This document shows, piece after piece, positions 5,838-14,911 of a stretch of 15,608 nucleotides of DNA (the first letter of the stretch is position 1; the number at the start of each line of letters is the position of its first letter). The notes below the pieces were generated by a model. It searched no databases. It had not been told where the DNA came from and saw only the letters and a program-made list of their open reading frames with translations. Source of the stretch: Gammaproteobacteria bacterium (GTDB taxonomy: Bacteria; Pseudomonadota; Gammaproteobacteria; UBA9214); NCBI GenBank assembly GCA_029864225.1, contig JAOTTU010000030.1:1-15608 (forward strand), read 5' to 3'. A program made the position numbers and the translations under genes.

Positions 5838-8810
5838 ATGCAGGCTATTACCCCAGCGCAGGGCAACCCGGCCGGGAGTCGCCCCGTGTCCCCGGCTGAC
5901 GGCATCATACCGGTTGCCTACCACAATGATGTCCTGCAGGTGGCGGCGCAACGCATTGTAAAACGCTGCGCGGCGACACTCCCCGACCTGACGCGTTGTG
6001 TTGTCCTGCTGCCCGATCTGCAGTTCGCGCCGCGCCTGCGCCGGCTCCTGCTGCAGGCCGCGGGCAGCCAGCACCCGGCCCTGCTGGGCCCGACCATTCT
6101 CACCACCGACCTCTGGTTGCACGAACACCACCCGATCGACCGGAAGGTCCCGGTCCGTGCCCGGCGCGAACTGATGCTGGTCGAGGCCCTGCAGCAGCAA
6201 CCTTCGGTATTCGCCGGCATCGATCCCTGGCACATTGCCAGTGACATGCTCAGCCTGTTCGATGACCTGACCCTCAACCGGGTGCGATTGCCGGACAGCC
6301 TCGACGCTTTCACCACGACACTGATGCAGGCCTACGGAATCCACGATTCCATACCGGAACCGCTGGGTATGGAGGCGACCATCGTGCATCGGCTCTGGCA
6401 GGCTTGGCACGACCAGCTGAGCGCGCAGGACCTGTGCGACCCGGGCATGGCCTATCTGCAACGCCTGGCCGCAGCCGCTGCCAATGACAGCGAAGCGGTT
6501 ATCTTCCTGGTGGAACCCGCCACCTTGTCAACTGCCGAACTCGAGTGGGTGACCGGGCTGCTGCAGTTGGAGTGTGCCGAAGTCATCCTGCAGGCCCCGC
6601 CGCTCGACCCGCAACGGATTAGCCAGCACCCGCTCCACAGGCTGCTCACCCACATCGGCGCAGCCGCACCGACCCCGGCGGTGCCCGCGTCGGCTTCGCG
6701 CTGCCTGGACGCCGCCCTGCTGGCCAGCGACCGCTCGCCGGCGCAACGTGCCCGGGAGTTTCGTGCCCGGGTTACGGCCTCCCCATTGGCCGGGCGTCTG
6801 GCCATACTGCCCGCCGACTCCGCCGAGCAGGAGGCCCGGGCCATCGACATCCAGGTGCGCCAGTGGTTACTGCAAGGCCGGCAGGCCATCGCAGTCGTGA
6901 CCGAGGACCGGCGCCTGGCGCGCCGTGTGCGCGCACTGCTGGAGCGTGCCGGCATCCAGCTTAAGGACAGCGGCGGCTGGGCGCTCTCCACCACCAGTGC
7001 CGCGGCCGCGCTGGAAAGCTGGCTGGAGACCGTGGAAGAGGATTTCGCACACCAGCCGCTGCTGGACGTGCTCAAGTCGCCGTTTGTCTGCCCGCCACAG
7101 GAACGCGAGTCCCACCTCGCCACCGTCCACCGCCTGGAGCAGGACATCATCCTGCACGAGCAGATCGCACGCGGCCTGGAACGCTACCGTCGCCACCTGG
7201 AATACCGCACCCGGCGGCTGAGCAGTGCGTGGACAAAGCAGTCGGCCGAGGCCATCCGCATCCTGCTCAATCAGCTCGACCAGGCCGCGGACCCGCTGAG
7301 GGCATTTATCGACGGGGACAGCGCCTCCCCGGCACACCTGCTCGAGGGTCTGCGCAGCAGCCTGGAAACCCTCGGCCTGTGGGCGGCCTTCAGCGAGGAC
7401 CCGGCAGGCCGGCGCATCCTCGACGAATGGAACCTGCTGCACCAGGCTGCCAGGCACTCCGCGATCAGCATGGACTGGCTCGAATTCCGCGCCTGGCTGG
7501 GCAGGGCGCTGGAACGCCATGATTTCCACCCGGCGACCGGCGACAGCCCGGTCGTCCTGCTGACTGTTGCGCAGGCCCAGCTGGGCCGATTCGACGGTCT
7601 GGTGCTGGGAGCCAGTGACCGCGAGCACCTGCCGGGCGCGCGTGCCGGTTCGCCGTTCTTCAATGACGGTGTACGCCAGGAACTCGGTCTGCCGATATGG
7701 CCTGAGCGCTACCAGCAGGGACTGCACCAGTTCCGCACCCTGCTGGAATGTGCCCCGCAGGTGCTGCTGACCTGGTGCCGGGAGAGCGGCGGCGAGACCC
7801 GCCTGCCCAGCCCCTGGCTGGAGGCGCTGCAGACCTTTCATCAGCTGGCCTATGACGATGCGCTGCTGGCCATCGAACTGCAGGGGCTGGTGAACCACCC
7901 GGCGACGCAGGTGCGCGGCGACAACCCGCTGCCGCTGCCATTGCCGGCCGGCCACCCCGCCCCGGTCCTCGACGCCCCCTTGCAACCACAGCGCCTGTCG
8001 GCCGGCAGTCACCAGCGCCTGGTCGACTGCCCCTACCGGTTCTATGCGGCCGATGCCCTGCAACTGAAACCGCGCGAGACCATCAGCGAGGCGCTGGAAA
8101 AATCCGATTACGGGGAACGTATTCACCGCTGCCTGGAGGCCTTCCATGGCGGCCACGAGCGGCTCCCTGGCCCGTTCACCAAACCCCTGACAGGCGCGCA
8201 TCGCACCGAAGCCATTGCCTTCCTGCGCGCCGTGTCCACGGCCGTGTTCGCCGCTGACCTCGAGGACAATTTCGAACACCGTGCCTGGCTGAAACGCTGG
8301 GATGACCTGATCCCGGACTACATCGACTGGCAGATCAGGCACCAGCAGCACTGGGCCGTGCAGCACGTCGAACAACAGGCCGAGGCCCGGCTGGCCGGGG
8401 AGGACCGCCTGCACGGGCGCCTCGACCGCATCGACGCCGGGCCCGACGGGATCAGTATCATCGATTACAAGACCGGGGCCATCCCGAAACAGGCGCAGGT
8501 CGAGTCGGGCGAGGCCATTCAGCTGCCCTCCTATGCCCTGCTCACCGACACCCCGCCGCTACGGGTCGAGTACCTGCAGCTCGACAAGAAGGTGAGTGAC
8601 ACGGTGTCACTGCAGGGGACGGCGCTCAACGAGCTGGCCACGGCGGTACGCGAGCGCCTGGTAACGGTGCTGGCCGCCATCCGCACAGGCACGCCGTTGC
8701 CGGCCTGGGGTGACGCCGGTGTCTGCAGGTACTGTGAAATGGACGGCCTGTGCCGGCAGCAAGCCTGGCTGGATGACGCCATGGCTGATGGCAGCAGTGA
8801 GCCGGCATGA
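5838..8810 (+). CDS. AddB-like DNA repair nuclease subunit (PD-(D/E)XK, probable Fe-S)
   Basis: Likely one half of an AddAB-type helicase-nuclease that processes double-strand ends for recombination. The product has 990 residues. The C-terminal RecB-type nuclease shows His763 (GERIHRC), Asp863, Asp876 and Lys878 (IIDYKTG), and Gln895/Tyr899 (QLPSY). Four cysteines placed as in the AddB iron-sulfur staple are Cys731 (CPYRF) and Cys963, Cys966, Cys972 (CRYCEMDGLC). I see no Walker A in the N-terminal region, so the helicase-like part is probably inactive, as in several AddB-type proteins. It resembles the proteobacterial 'probable DNA repair protein' family related to AddB. The ATG at 5838 has a poor ribosome site. 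An in-frame GTG at 5886 has GGGAG seven bases ahead and may be the true start. The gene overlaps the addA-like gene by ATGA, so the two are coupled. Confidence 0.9.
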   Translation: MQAITPAQGNPAGSRPVSPADGIIPVAYHNDVLQVAAQRIVKRCAATLPDLTRCVVLLPDLQFAPRLRRLLLQAAGSQHPALLGPTILTTDLWLHEHHPIDRKVPVRARRELMLVEALQQQPSVFAGIDPWHIASDMLSLFDDLTLNRVRLPDSLDAFTTTLMQAYGIHDSIPEPLGMEATIVHRLWQAWHDQLSAQDLCDPGMAYLQRLAAAAANDSEAVIFLVEPATLSTAELEWVTGLLQLECAEVILQAPPLDPQRISQHPLHRLLTHIGAAAPTPAVPASASRCLDAALLASDRSPAQRAREFRARVTASPLAGRLAILPADSAEQEARAIDIQVRQWLLQGRQAIAVVTEDRRLARRVRALLERAGIQLKDSGGWALSTTSAAAALESWLETVEEDFAHQPLLDVLKSPFVCPPQERESHLATVHRLEQDIILHEQIARGLERYRRHLEYRTRRLSSAWTKQSAEAIRILLNQLDQAADPLRAFIDGDSASPAHLLEGLRSSLETLGLWAAFSEDPAGRRILDEWNLLHQAARHSAISMDWLEFRAWLGRALERHDFHPATGDSPVVLLTVAQAQLGRFDGLVLGASDREHLPGARAGSPFFNDGVRQELGLPIWPERYQQGLHQFRTLLECAPQVLLTWCRESGGETRLPSPWLEALQTFHQLAYDDALLAIELQGLVNHPATQVRGDNPLPLPLPAGHPAPVLDAPLQPQRLSAGSHQRLVDCPYRFYAADALQLKPRETISEALEKSDYGERIHRCLEAFHGGHERLPGPFTKPLTGAHRTEAIAFLRAVSTAVFAADLEDNFEHRAWLKRWDDLIPDYIDWQIRHQQHWAVQHVEQQAEARLAGEDRLHGRLDRIDAGPDGISIIDYKTGAIPKQAQVESGEAIQLPSYALLTDTPPLRVEYLQLDKKVSDTVSLQGTALNELATAVRERLVTVLAAIRTGTPLPAWGDAGVCRYCEMDGLCRQQAWLDDAMADGSSEPA

Positions 8811-11800
8811 ACACGCTGAGCCGACCTGATCCGCTGCAGGCTGTCAGCCCGGCGCACAATGCCACGGTGCATGCCTCGGCCGGTACCGGCAAGACCTGGC
8901 TGCTGGTCACGCGCATCATCCGCCTGCTGCTGGACGCGGCCCGCCCGGACAGCATCATGGCCATCACCTTCACCCGCAAGGCCGCCGCCGAGATGCAGGA
9001 ACGCCTGACCGAGCGCCTGCGCGAGCTGATGCGTGCCGACGACGCCGGGCTGGATGCCTTGCTGAAACAGTGCGGGATCGACCCGGACCCGGAGTGCCGC
9101 CAGCAGGCACGCCGCCTGTATGAACAGCATCTGTTCAATCCCTATCCCCTGCGCACCACCACCTTCCATGCCTTCTGCCAGGAACTGCTGCAACGCTTCC
9201 CGCTGGAGGCCGGCATCCCCCCCGGCTTCGAGATCAGCGAGTCCACCGCCATGCTGGAACAGCAGGCCTGGGATGCCCTGTTCATGCAGGCCACGCGGCA
9301 ACCGGACTCGGCGCTCGCCCGGGCACTCGAGCAGCTCATCGGGATGTGCGGCGGCCTGTCCAATACGCGCAGTGCACTGCTGTCGTTTCTTGCCCACCGC
9401 AGTGACTGGTGGGCCTACACCAAGGGCCAGGCAAACGGGACCGCCTGGGCGCAACGCAAACTGGCGCGCCTGTTCGGGGTGTCGCCTGAGGAGGATCCGC
9501 TGGCGGGCTTTCCCGACGACACCCAGCGCGCGCGGCTGGCGGAATTTGCGGAACTACTGGGGCGCAATACCGCAACCGACAGGAAGTCCCAGGCGCTGCT
9601 GAACCAGGCCCTGGAGGCGCCGCTGACGGCGGCCGAACGCTTCGCGATCATCAAAGACGTCTTCCTGACCAAGCAACAGCAACCCCGCAAGCGCAAGGCC
9701 GCCCCTGCCCAGCGCAAGCGCCTCGGGGAGGCGGATGAACAGCGCCTGCTGGAACTGCATGAAGAGTTCGTCAGCGGGCTGCTCGACCGGCTGGACCGGC
9801 TGGCACGGATCAACAGCATGCGCACCAGCAGTGCCTGGTACAGCGCCGGTGTGCGGCTGCTGGAGCATTTCCAGCGCATCAAGCGGGAACAGCGCCTGCT
9901 GGATTTCTCCGATCTTGAATGGCAGGCCTGCGAACTGCTCAACCGCAGCGCGCACGCCTACTGGGTACAGTACAAGCTGGACAAGCGCATCGATCACCTG
10001 CTGGTCGACGAATTCCAGGACACCAACCCGACCCAGTGGCGCCTGCTGCTGCCCCTGCTCGAGGAACTGGCGGCCGGCGCGGATGAACGCGCGCGCACGG
10101 TGTTCCTGGTCGGCGATGAAAAACAATCCATCTACCGGTTCCGACGCGCCAATCCGGCCCTGCTGGCGACCGCCTCGGACTGGCTGACGAGTCGGCTGCA
10201 GGCCCGGCGTTACCCGCTGGACAAGTCGCGGCGTTCGGCCCGGGCGATCATCGACTGCGTCAACCGGGTGTTCGGCAGCGGGCTGCTCAATGAGCGCATC
10301 AGCCCTTACACCCCCCATGCGACCTGGCTCGAGGACCTGTACGGCCGGGCCGAGTTGCTGCCATTGGCCGGCACCGGGGCGGATGAACCTGCAGCGCCGG
10401 CAACCGGGACCGGCCTGCGCAATCCCCTGCTGCAGCCGCGCCAGGTGGCACAGGACCTGCGCCACTACCGCGAAGGTGAAGCCATTGCCGCACAAATCCG
10501 CCGACTGCTGGACGAGCGGACCCTGATTGGCGCGGAGGGATCGGCGCGCGAACTGGACTATGGCGACATCATGATCCTGGTACGCCAGCGCACTCATGTC
10601 ATGGCCTACGAGCGCGCCCTGCGAGATGCCGGCATCCCCTACCTCGGAGCCGGCCGGGGTACCCTGCTGCAGAATATCGAGATCCGCGACCTCGAGGCCC
10701 TGCTGAATATCCTGATCTCACCCTATGACAACCTGGCGCTGGCCCAGGTATTGCGTTGTCCGGTGTTCGGGGTAGCGGATGACGATCTGATGCGGCTCGC
10801 CGCCATGGACAGCGGCACCTGGTATGAGCGCCTTGCGCAGGTCCCTGCCGCACACAGCCCGGGGCTTGCCGCGGCCTACCGGCTGTTGAACAGCTGGCGC
10901 GAGCTTGCCGGGCAGGTCCCCGTGCATGACCTGCTGGATCGTATCTACCACGAGGGTGAGGTGCTGCAGCGTTATGCATCCGCCTTCCCGCCCGCCCTGC
11001 GGCCGCGGGTACATGCCAACCTGACGCGTTTCATCGAACTGGCACTCGAGGTCGACAGCGGCCGCTATCCGAGCCTGTCACGCTTCCTCTATCAACTGGA
11101 GCGCTTGCGTCGCCAGGAACAGGACCAGCCCGATGAAGGCACGCAGGAACAGGCGGACAACAACCGCGTGCGGCTGATGACCATCCATGCCGCGAAGGGA
11201 CTGGAATCAGCGGTGGTGTTCCTCGCGGATGCGACGGCCGGACACAGCCCGCACAATGCCTACGAGGCCCTGATCGAGTGGCCGGCCGCGGCGGACCGCC
11301 CGCGCCACTTCCTCCTGTGTGGCAGAAAAACGGACCAGGACAGTCTCACCGCACGCTTGCTGGAACAACAGGCCGCGGAAGACCTGCGTGAAGACGCCAA
11401 TCTCCTCTATGTGGCTCTGACCCGGGCACGCCAGTTCCTGTTCATCACCGGCAGTGCCTCAGCAAAGAATCCGGACGCGAGCTGGTATGAGCTGATACGC
11501 TGCGCCCTGCTCGATGCCGGCAGCCGCACTGATGCCACCCCCCCGGCGCTGGAATCGGGACGGCGTCCGGGCGCGGCTGCGGCACGCCCGGCACCGGCAA
11601 GGGTTGCCTCGGTCGATCCACGCCTGGCCGAGCGCATCCAGGTACCCGCACCCTACCGCCTGATCGCCCCCAGCCGCCTGGTGACGGCCGCAACCGACAT
11701 GCCGGGCGCGGTCGACGGGCGCCGGCGCGGCAGCGCCCTTCACCTGATGCTGGACCGGCTGTCCCGGCCGCAGGGCGGCACCGCCGCACAGAGCCTGGCC

Positions 11801-12196
11801 GGGCTCGCCAGCACACTGGACCGGCACGCGGATGACCCGGAACTGCTGGCCTGGTGGCAGGAGGCACAGGACGTCCACGCGGACCCGCGCTTCGCCCACC
11901 TGTTTGACCCGTCCCGCTATGACCGGGCCTGGAACGAGGTCCCGATTCAGTACCTGCTGGGCGAACACCTGGTGTACGGCATCATCGACCGCCTGGTGGT
12001 CAGTGGCGACAGCGTTTTGGTCATCGACTACAAGACGCACCAGTCAGCCAGTGCCGACAGTGTGGCGGAACTCGCCATGGACTACCGTGAACAGATGCGC
12101 CTGTACGCACAGGGAGTGGCTGCCCTCTGGCCCGGACACCCGATCAGGCCCTGCCTGCTGTTTACCGCTTGCAAGGCCCTCGTCGATATGAGCTAG
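8807..12196 (+). CDS. AddA-like UvrD-family helicase with C-terminal RecB-type nuclease
   Basis: The motor and second nuclease of the AddAB-like complex, unwinding DNA from a broken end using ATP. The product has 1129 residues. SF1 helicase motifs appear in order: Walker A ASAGTGKT (23-30), Walker B DEFQDTN (401-407), motif III GDEKQSIYRFRR (from 436), VRLMTIHAAKGLE (788-800) and motif VI LYVALTRAR (867-875). A C-terminal PD-(D/E)XK domain shows His979 (GSALH), Asp1061 (IIDRL), Asp1074 and Lys1076 (VIDYKT), and a QMRLY motif, so both subunits should cut DNA. The start overlaps the previous stop as ATGA. The length is near that of B. subtilis AddA (about 1230). Which partners and recombination hotspot sequence it uses cannot be read here. 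Confidence 0.94.
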   Translation: MNTLSRPDPLQAVSPAHNATVHASAGTGKTWLLVTRIIRLLLDAARPDSIMAITFTRKAAAEMQERLTERLRELMRADDAGLDALLKQCGIDPDPECRQQARRLYEQHLFNPYPLRTTTFHAFCQELLQRFPLEAGIPPGFEISESTAMLEQQAWDALFMQATRQPDSALARALEQLIGMCGGLSNTRSALLSFLAHRSDWWAYTKGQANGTAWAQRKLARLFGVSPEEDPLAGFPDDTQRARLAEFAELLGRNTATDRKSQALLNQALEAPLTAAERFAIIKDVFLTKQQQPRKRKAAPAQRKRLGEADEQRLLELHEEFVSGLLDRLDRLARINSMRTSSAWYSAGVRLLEHFQRIKREQRLLDFSDLEWQACELLNRSAHAYWVQYKLDKRIDHLLVDEFQDTNPTQWRLLLPLLEELAAGADERARTVFLVGDEKQSIYRFRRANPALLATASDWLTSRLQARRYPLDKSRRSARAIIDCVNRVFGSGLLNERISPYTPHATWLEDLYGRAELLPLAGTGADEPAAPATGTGLRNPLLQPRQVAQDLRHYREGEAIAAQIRRLLDERTLIGAEGSARELDYGDIMILVRQRTHVMAYERALRDAGIPYLGAGRGTLLQNIEIRDLEALLNILISPYDNLALAQVLRCPVFGVADDDLMRLAAMDSGTWYERLAQVPAAHSPGLAAAYRLLNSWRELAGQVPVHDLLDRIYHEGEVLQRYASAFPPALRPRVHANLTRFIELALEVDSGRYPSLSRFLYQLERLRRQEQDQPDEGTQEQADNNRVRLMTIHAAKGLESAVVFLADATAGHSPHNAYEALIEWPAAADRPRHFLLCGRKTDQDSLTARLLEQQAAEDLREDANLLYVALTRARQFLFITGSASAKNPDASWYELIRCALLDAGSRTDATPPALESGRRPGAAAARPAPARVASVDPRLAERIQVPAPYRLIAPSRLVTAATDMPGAVDGRRRGSALHLMLDRLSRPQGGTAAQSLAGLASTLDRHADDPELLAWWQEAQDVHADPRFAHLFDPSRYDRAWNEVPIQYLLGEHLVYGIIDRLVVSGDSVLVIDYKTHQSASADSVAELAMDYREQMRLYAQGVAALWPGHPIRPCLLFTACKALVDMS

Positions 12197-12328
12197 CCGG
12201 CTACCCCGGTTGCCGGCCCGGTTGTGAACTGCACGTGTCAATAACCTGCCCGGCTCTCGACCCGACACCCGGCAGATGACAGAATCGCCTCCTGCCAGCA
12301 GGCCCATTCAGCACTACACGTCAGGATC

Positions 12329-13687
12329 ATGCTCCCAGTGCCAGAACCAACACAAGCAAGCCCATCACCGCGCGACCCGGTCGCGTTCCGGGAGGCGTTC
12401 AGCTACTGGCTGAAACTCGGTTTTATCAGCTTCGGCGGCCCCGCCGGGCAGATCAGCATGATGCACCAGGAACTGGTGGAGAAACGCCGCTGGATATCCG
12501 AGCACCGTTTCCTGCATGCGCTCAACTACACCATGGTCCTGCCGGGGCCGGAGGCGCAGCAACTGGCCACCTACATCGGCTGGCTGATGCACGGGGTACG
12601 GGGTGGCATAGCCGCTGGCGTGCTGTTCGTCCTGCCGTCGCTGTTCATCCTCATCGGCCTTACCTGGGTCTACCTCGCCTACGGCGATGTGCCCGTCGTA
12701 CAGGGGATCCTGTACGGCATCAAACCCGCCGTCACGGCCATTGTGATATTTGCCGCCTACCGCATCGGCAGCCGCGCACTCAACAACAACCTGCTGCGTG
12801 CCATGGCGGTAGTGGCGTTCATTACCATCTTCGCCTTCCATGTGCCGTTTCCCTACATCGTGCTGGCAGCCGGGATCATCGGCCTTGCCGGCTCGCATTT
12901 TGCGCCGGACAAGTTCAAGGCCGGCGGCCATCACCAGGGCGCTGTAAAGTCCTACGGTCCCGCGCTCATCGATGATGACACCCCGTTGCCGGCGCATGCC
13001 CGTTTCCAATGGAGTCGACTGGTGGCCCTGGCCGTGATCGGGCTGCTGGTCTGGTCCGGCGCCATCGCCCTGCTGTTCAGCGTCTACGGATGGCAGGGCA
13101 CACTCACCCAGATGGGCTGGTTTTTCACCAAGGCCGCGCTGGTGACCTTCGGCGGCGCCTATGCTGTTCTGCCCTACGTTTACCAGGGTGGAGTCGAACA
13201 CTATGCCTGGCTGAGCGGCACGCAAATGATCGATGGGCTCGCCCTCGGTGAAACGACCCCCGGTCCACTGATCATGGTGGTGGCCTTTGTCGGCTTTGTC
13301 GGCGGCTGGACCAAGGAACTGTTTGGCCCGGAGGCGCTGGCTCTGGCCGGCGCTGCCGGTGCGGGCATTGCCACGCTGTTTACCTTTCTGCCCTCCTTCC
13401 TGTTTATCCTGCTCGGCGGGCCCTTCGTCGAGGCGTCCCGTCACGATGTGAAGTTCACAGCGCCATTGACCGGTATCACGGCGGCCGTGGTGGGCGTGGT
13501 GATCAACCTGGCGGTGTTCTTCGCCTACCACGTGCTCTGGCCAGAGGGCTTCGCGGCACGCTTTGAGTGGTTCTCAGCAGTGCTCGGACTGGCCGCCTTC
13601 GTTGCCCTGTTCCGGTTCAAGCTCGGCATCGTCACGGTGATCGGCGCGGGTGCCGCGCTGGGACTTGGCTATTCAATGTTCCGTTAA
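12329..13687 (+). CDS. chrA: Chromate transporter, ChrA (CHR family, two-domain form)
   Basis: A polytopic inner-membrane protein of 452 residues, expected to export chromate. The N-terminal half has the family signature FISFGGPAGQISMM (about 31-44) and LPGPEAQQ. The second half repeats it as TFGGAYAVLPYVYQGG and GETTPGPLIM. This duplicated layout defines the long-chain CHR proteins. About ten or more hydrophobic segments are visible, with a hydrophilic linker rich in His, Lys and Asp near 190-225 between the halves. AGGA lies very close to the ATG at 12329. No chrB or other chromate genes are next to it, so its substrate is inferred from family alone. The 132-base gap before it holds no feature I can name. 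Confidence 0.93.
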   Translation: MLPVPEPTQASPSPRDPVAFREAFSYWLKLGFISFGGPAGQISMMHQELVEKRRWISEHRFLHALNYTMVLPGPEAQQLATYIGWLMHGVRGGIAAGVLFVLPSLFILIGLTWVYLAYGDVPVVQGILYGIKPAVTAIVIFAAYRIGSRALNNNLLRAMAVVAFITIFAFHVPFPYIVLAAGIIGLAGSHFAPDKFKAGGHHQGAVKSYGPALIDDDTPLPAHARFQWSRLVALAVIGLLVWSGAIALLFSVYGWQGTLTQMGWFFTKAALVTFGGAYAVLPYVYQGGVEHYAWLSGTQMIDGLALGETTPGPLIMVVAFVGFVGGWTKELFGPEALALAGAAGAGIATLFTFLPSFLFILLGGPFVEASRHDVKFTAPLTGITAAVVGVVINLAVFFAYHVLWPEGFAARFEWFSAVLGLAAFVALFRFKLGIVTVIGAGAALGLGYSMFR

Positions 13688-13769
13688 CCACCAGAGTGGC
13701 CCTGCCCTATCGGCACCACGTCGTGTGCTAACATGACGCCTGTTTTTTAGCGTAACAAAGCAGGTCCCC

Positions 13770-14633
13770 ATGTCCGAATCGTCCCATATCAGCAACGTCA
13801 CCCAGGCCACGTTTTCCACCGATGTCATCAACGCCTCGCACCGGGTCCCGGTCCTGGTGGATTACTGGGCCGAGTGGTGCGGTCCCTGCCAGATGCAGAT
13901 GCCGGTCCTCAATAAACTGATCGAGGAGCACGCCGGCAACTTTCTGCTGGCCAAAATCAACACCGATGAGGAACGCGAGCTGGCGCGTGAGCATGGCATC
14001 CGCAGCCTGCCGACCATGCGCCTGTACAAGGAGGGTGAAGTCGTCGAGGAGATCCTCGGCGCCCAGACCGAGTCGACTCTGCGCGTCATTATCGAACGCC
14101 ACATAGCACGGCCTTCGGACAGTGTGCGCCTGGCCGCACGCGCGGCACACCAGCAAGGCCGCCCGGAGGAGGCCCTTGCCCTGCTGCAGAAGGCGCTGAA
14201 AGATGATCCGGGCAACCACCGCATCCGCTTTGACTGTGCAGAAATGCACCTGTTACTGGGGCAACTGGATGAAACCGGATCGATTCTGGCGGCCCTGCCG
14301 CCAGACATTCGCGCCGAGGCGGATGCCGTCCGGCTGGGTGCATTGCTCGGTTTTGCGCACCAGGCCCGGGACGCGCCGCCCGTCGCTGAACTCGAGCAGA
14401 CGCTGAAGGAACAGCCGGCCAATTCAGCGGCGCGCTACCAGCTGGCCGCACAGCACGTGATGTCAGGCCAGCCGGAGACGGCGATGAAGGAGCTCCTCTA
14501 CATAATCCAGCATGACCGCCAGTATGGCGACGATGCCGGCCGCAAGGGCCTGCTTGCGGTATTTGACCTGCTGGGTAACGAGGGAGAACTGGTGAGCAGC
14601 TATCGCCGCAAGCTGTTCAACGCCATGCACTAG
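13770..14633 (+). CDS. cnoX: Thioredoxin-TPR co-chaperone CnoX (YbbN)
   Basis: A cytoplasmic holdase that binds unfolding proteins under oxidative stress and hands them to GroEL or DnaK. The product has 287 residues. The thioredoxin domain (about 8-110) has WCGPC with Cys37 and Cys40 and the cis-proline Pro81 (SLPT). TPR-like helices fill about 115-287 (for example RPEEALALLQKALKDDPGN, then later repeats). E. coli CnoX has SQHC and lacks thioredoxin activity, whereas the intact CGPC here suggests a redox-active form like that of Caulobacter. A ribosome site (CAGGT) is well placed. It follows chrA by 82 bases, and TGCTAACAT near 13727-13734 could be an extended -10 of its own promoter. Confidence 0.93.
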   Translation: MSESSHISNVTQATFSTDVINASHRVPVLVDYWAEWCGPCQMQMPVLNKLIEEHAGNFLLAKINTDEERELAREHGIRSLPTMRLYKEGEVVEEILGAQTESTLRVIIERHIARPSDSVRLAARAAHQQGRPEEALALLQKALKDDPGNHRIRFDCAEMHLLLGQLDETGSILAALPPDIRAEADAVRLGALLGFAHQARDAPPVAELEQTLKEQPANSAARYQLAAQHVMSGQPETAMKELLYIIQHDRQYGDDAGRKGLLAVFDLLGNEGELVSSYRRKLFNAMH

Positions 14634-14636
14634 CCT

Positions 14637-14659
14637 GAAAAGGGGACATCCTGTTTTTT
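14637..14659 (+). terminator. Weak possible terminator after cnoX
   Basis: AAAAGG, a short spacer, then CCTGTTTTTT follow the stop by a few bases. The stem is short and needs one bulged base, so this is a tentative call based mainly on the T-tract. Confidence 0.25.
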
Positions 14660-14663
14660 GCAT

Positions 14664-14799
14664 TAGGGAAAGTCTGATCAAACCGTCATTCCGGGCGGAG
14701 CGTAGCGGAGGCCCGGAATCCAGTAGTTGATAATCAGTCGGTTACTGGATTCCGGCTTTCGCCGGAATGACGAAAGATGAGTTAATCAGGCCTTCCTTA
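14664..14799 (+). mobile_element. MITE-like hairpin element, long copy (136 bp)
   Basis: The ends match the copy at 2291-2377: TAGGGAAAGTCTGATCAA at the left and TTAATCAGGCCTTCCTTA at the right. Two nested perfect 11-bp stems are present: CGTCATTCCGG (14684-14694) with CCGGAATGACG (14762-14772), and inside it CCGGAATCCAG (14713-14723) with CTGGATTCCGG (14745-14755). It would fold into a long branched hairpin. It sits in the convergent gap between cnoX and dsbC, where insertion would be harmless, and lies in the same orientation as the short copy. Confidence 0.7.
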
Positions 14800-14881
14800 G
14801 TTCAACCGCGGGGATTATCCGATCGCAAAATAAAAAGCAGAATAACCCCCTTTTCGTTTTTTTTTCGCCTCAGGCCCCGAT

Positions 14882-14900
14882 AAAAACCGGCAGCCGGGGC
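14882..14900 (-). terminator. Possible intrinsic terminator of dsbC
   Basis: On the minus strand, CCGG-CTG-CCGG (14887-14897) is followed at once by TTTTT (14882-14886), about 15 bases after the dsbC stop. The stem is only four base pairs. An outer pairing GCCCCG (14895-14900) with CGGGGC (14874-14879) would enclose the T-tract and compete with it. Confidence 0.4.
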
Positions 14901-14911
14901 GGGCCGAAACC

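Noticed and set aside
6867..8414. A 515-codon minus-strand open frame opposite the addB-like gene
   Set aside because: The sense strand carries recognisable nuclease and Cys motifs; the antisense product has no domain and no ribosome site.
12365..13531. A 388-codon minus-strand open frame opposite chrA
   Set aside because: It is rich in His, Gln, Gly and Asp, the typical reverse image of a membrane protein gene; chrA is unmistakable on the other strand.
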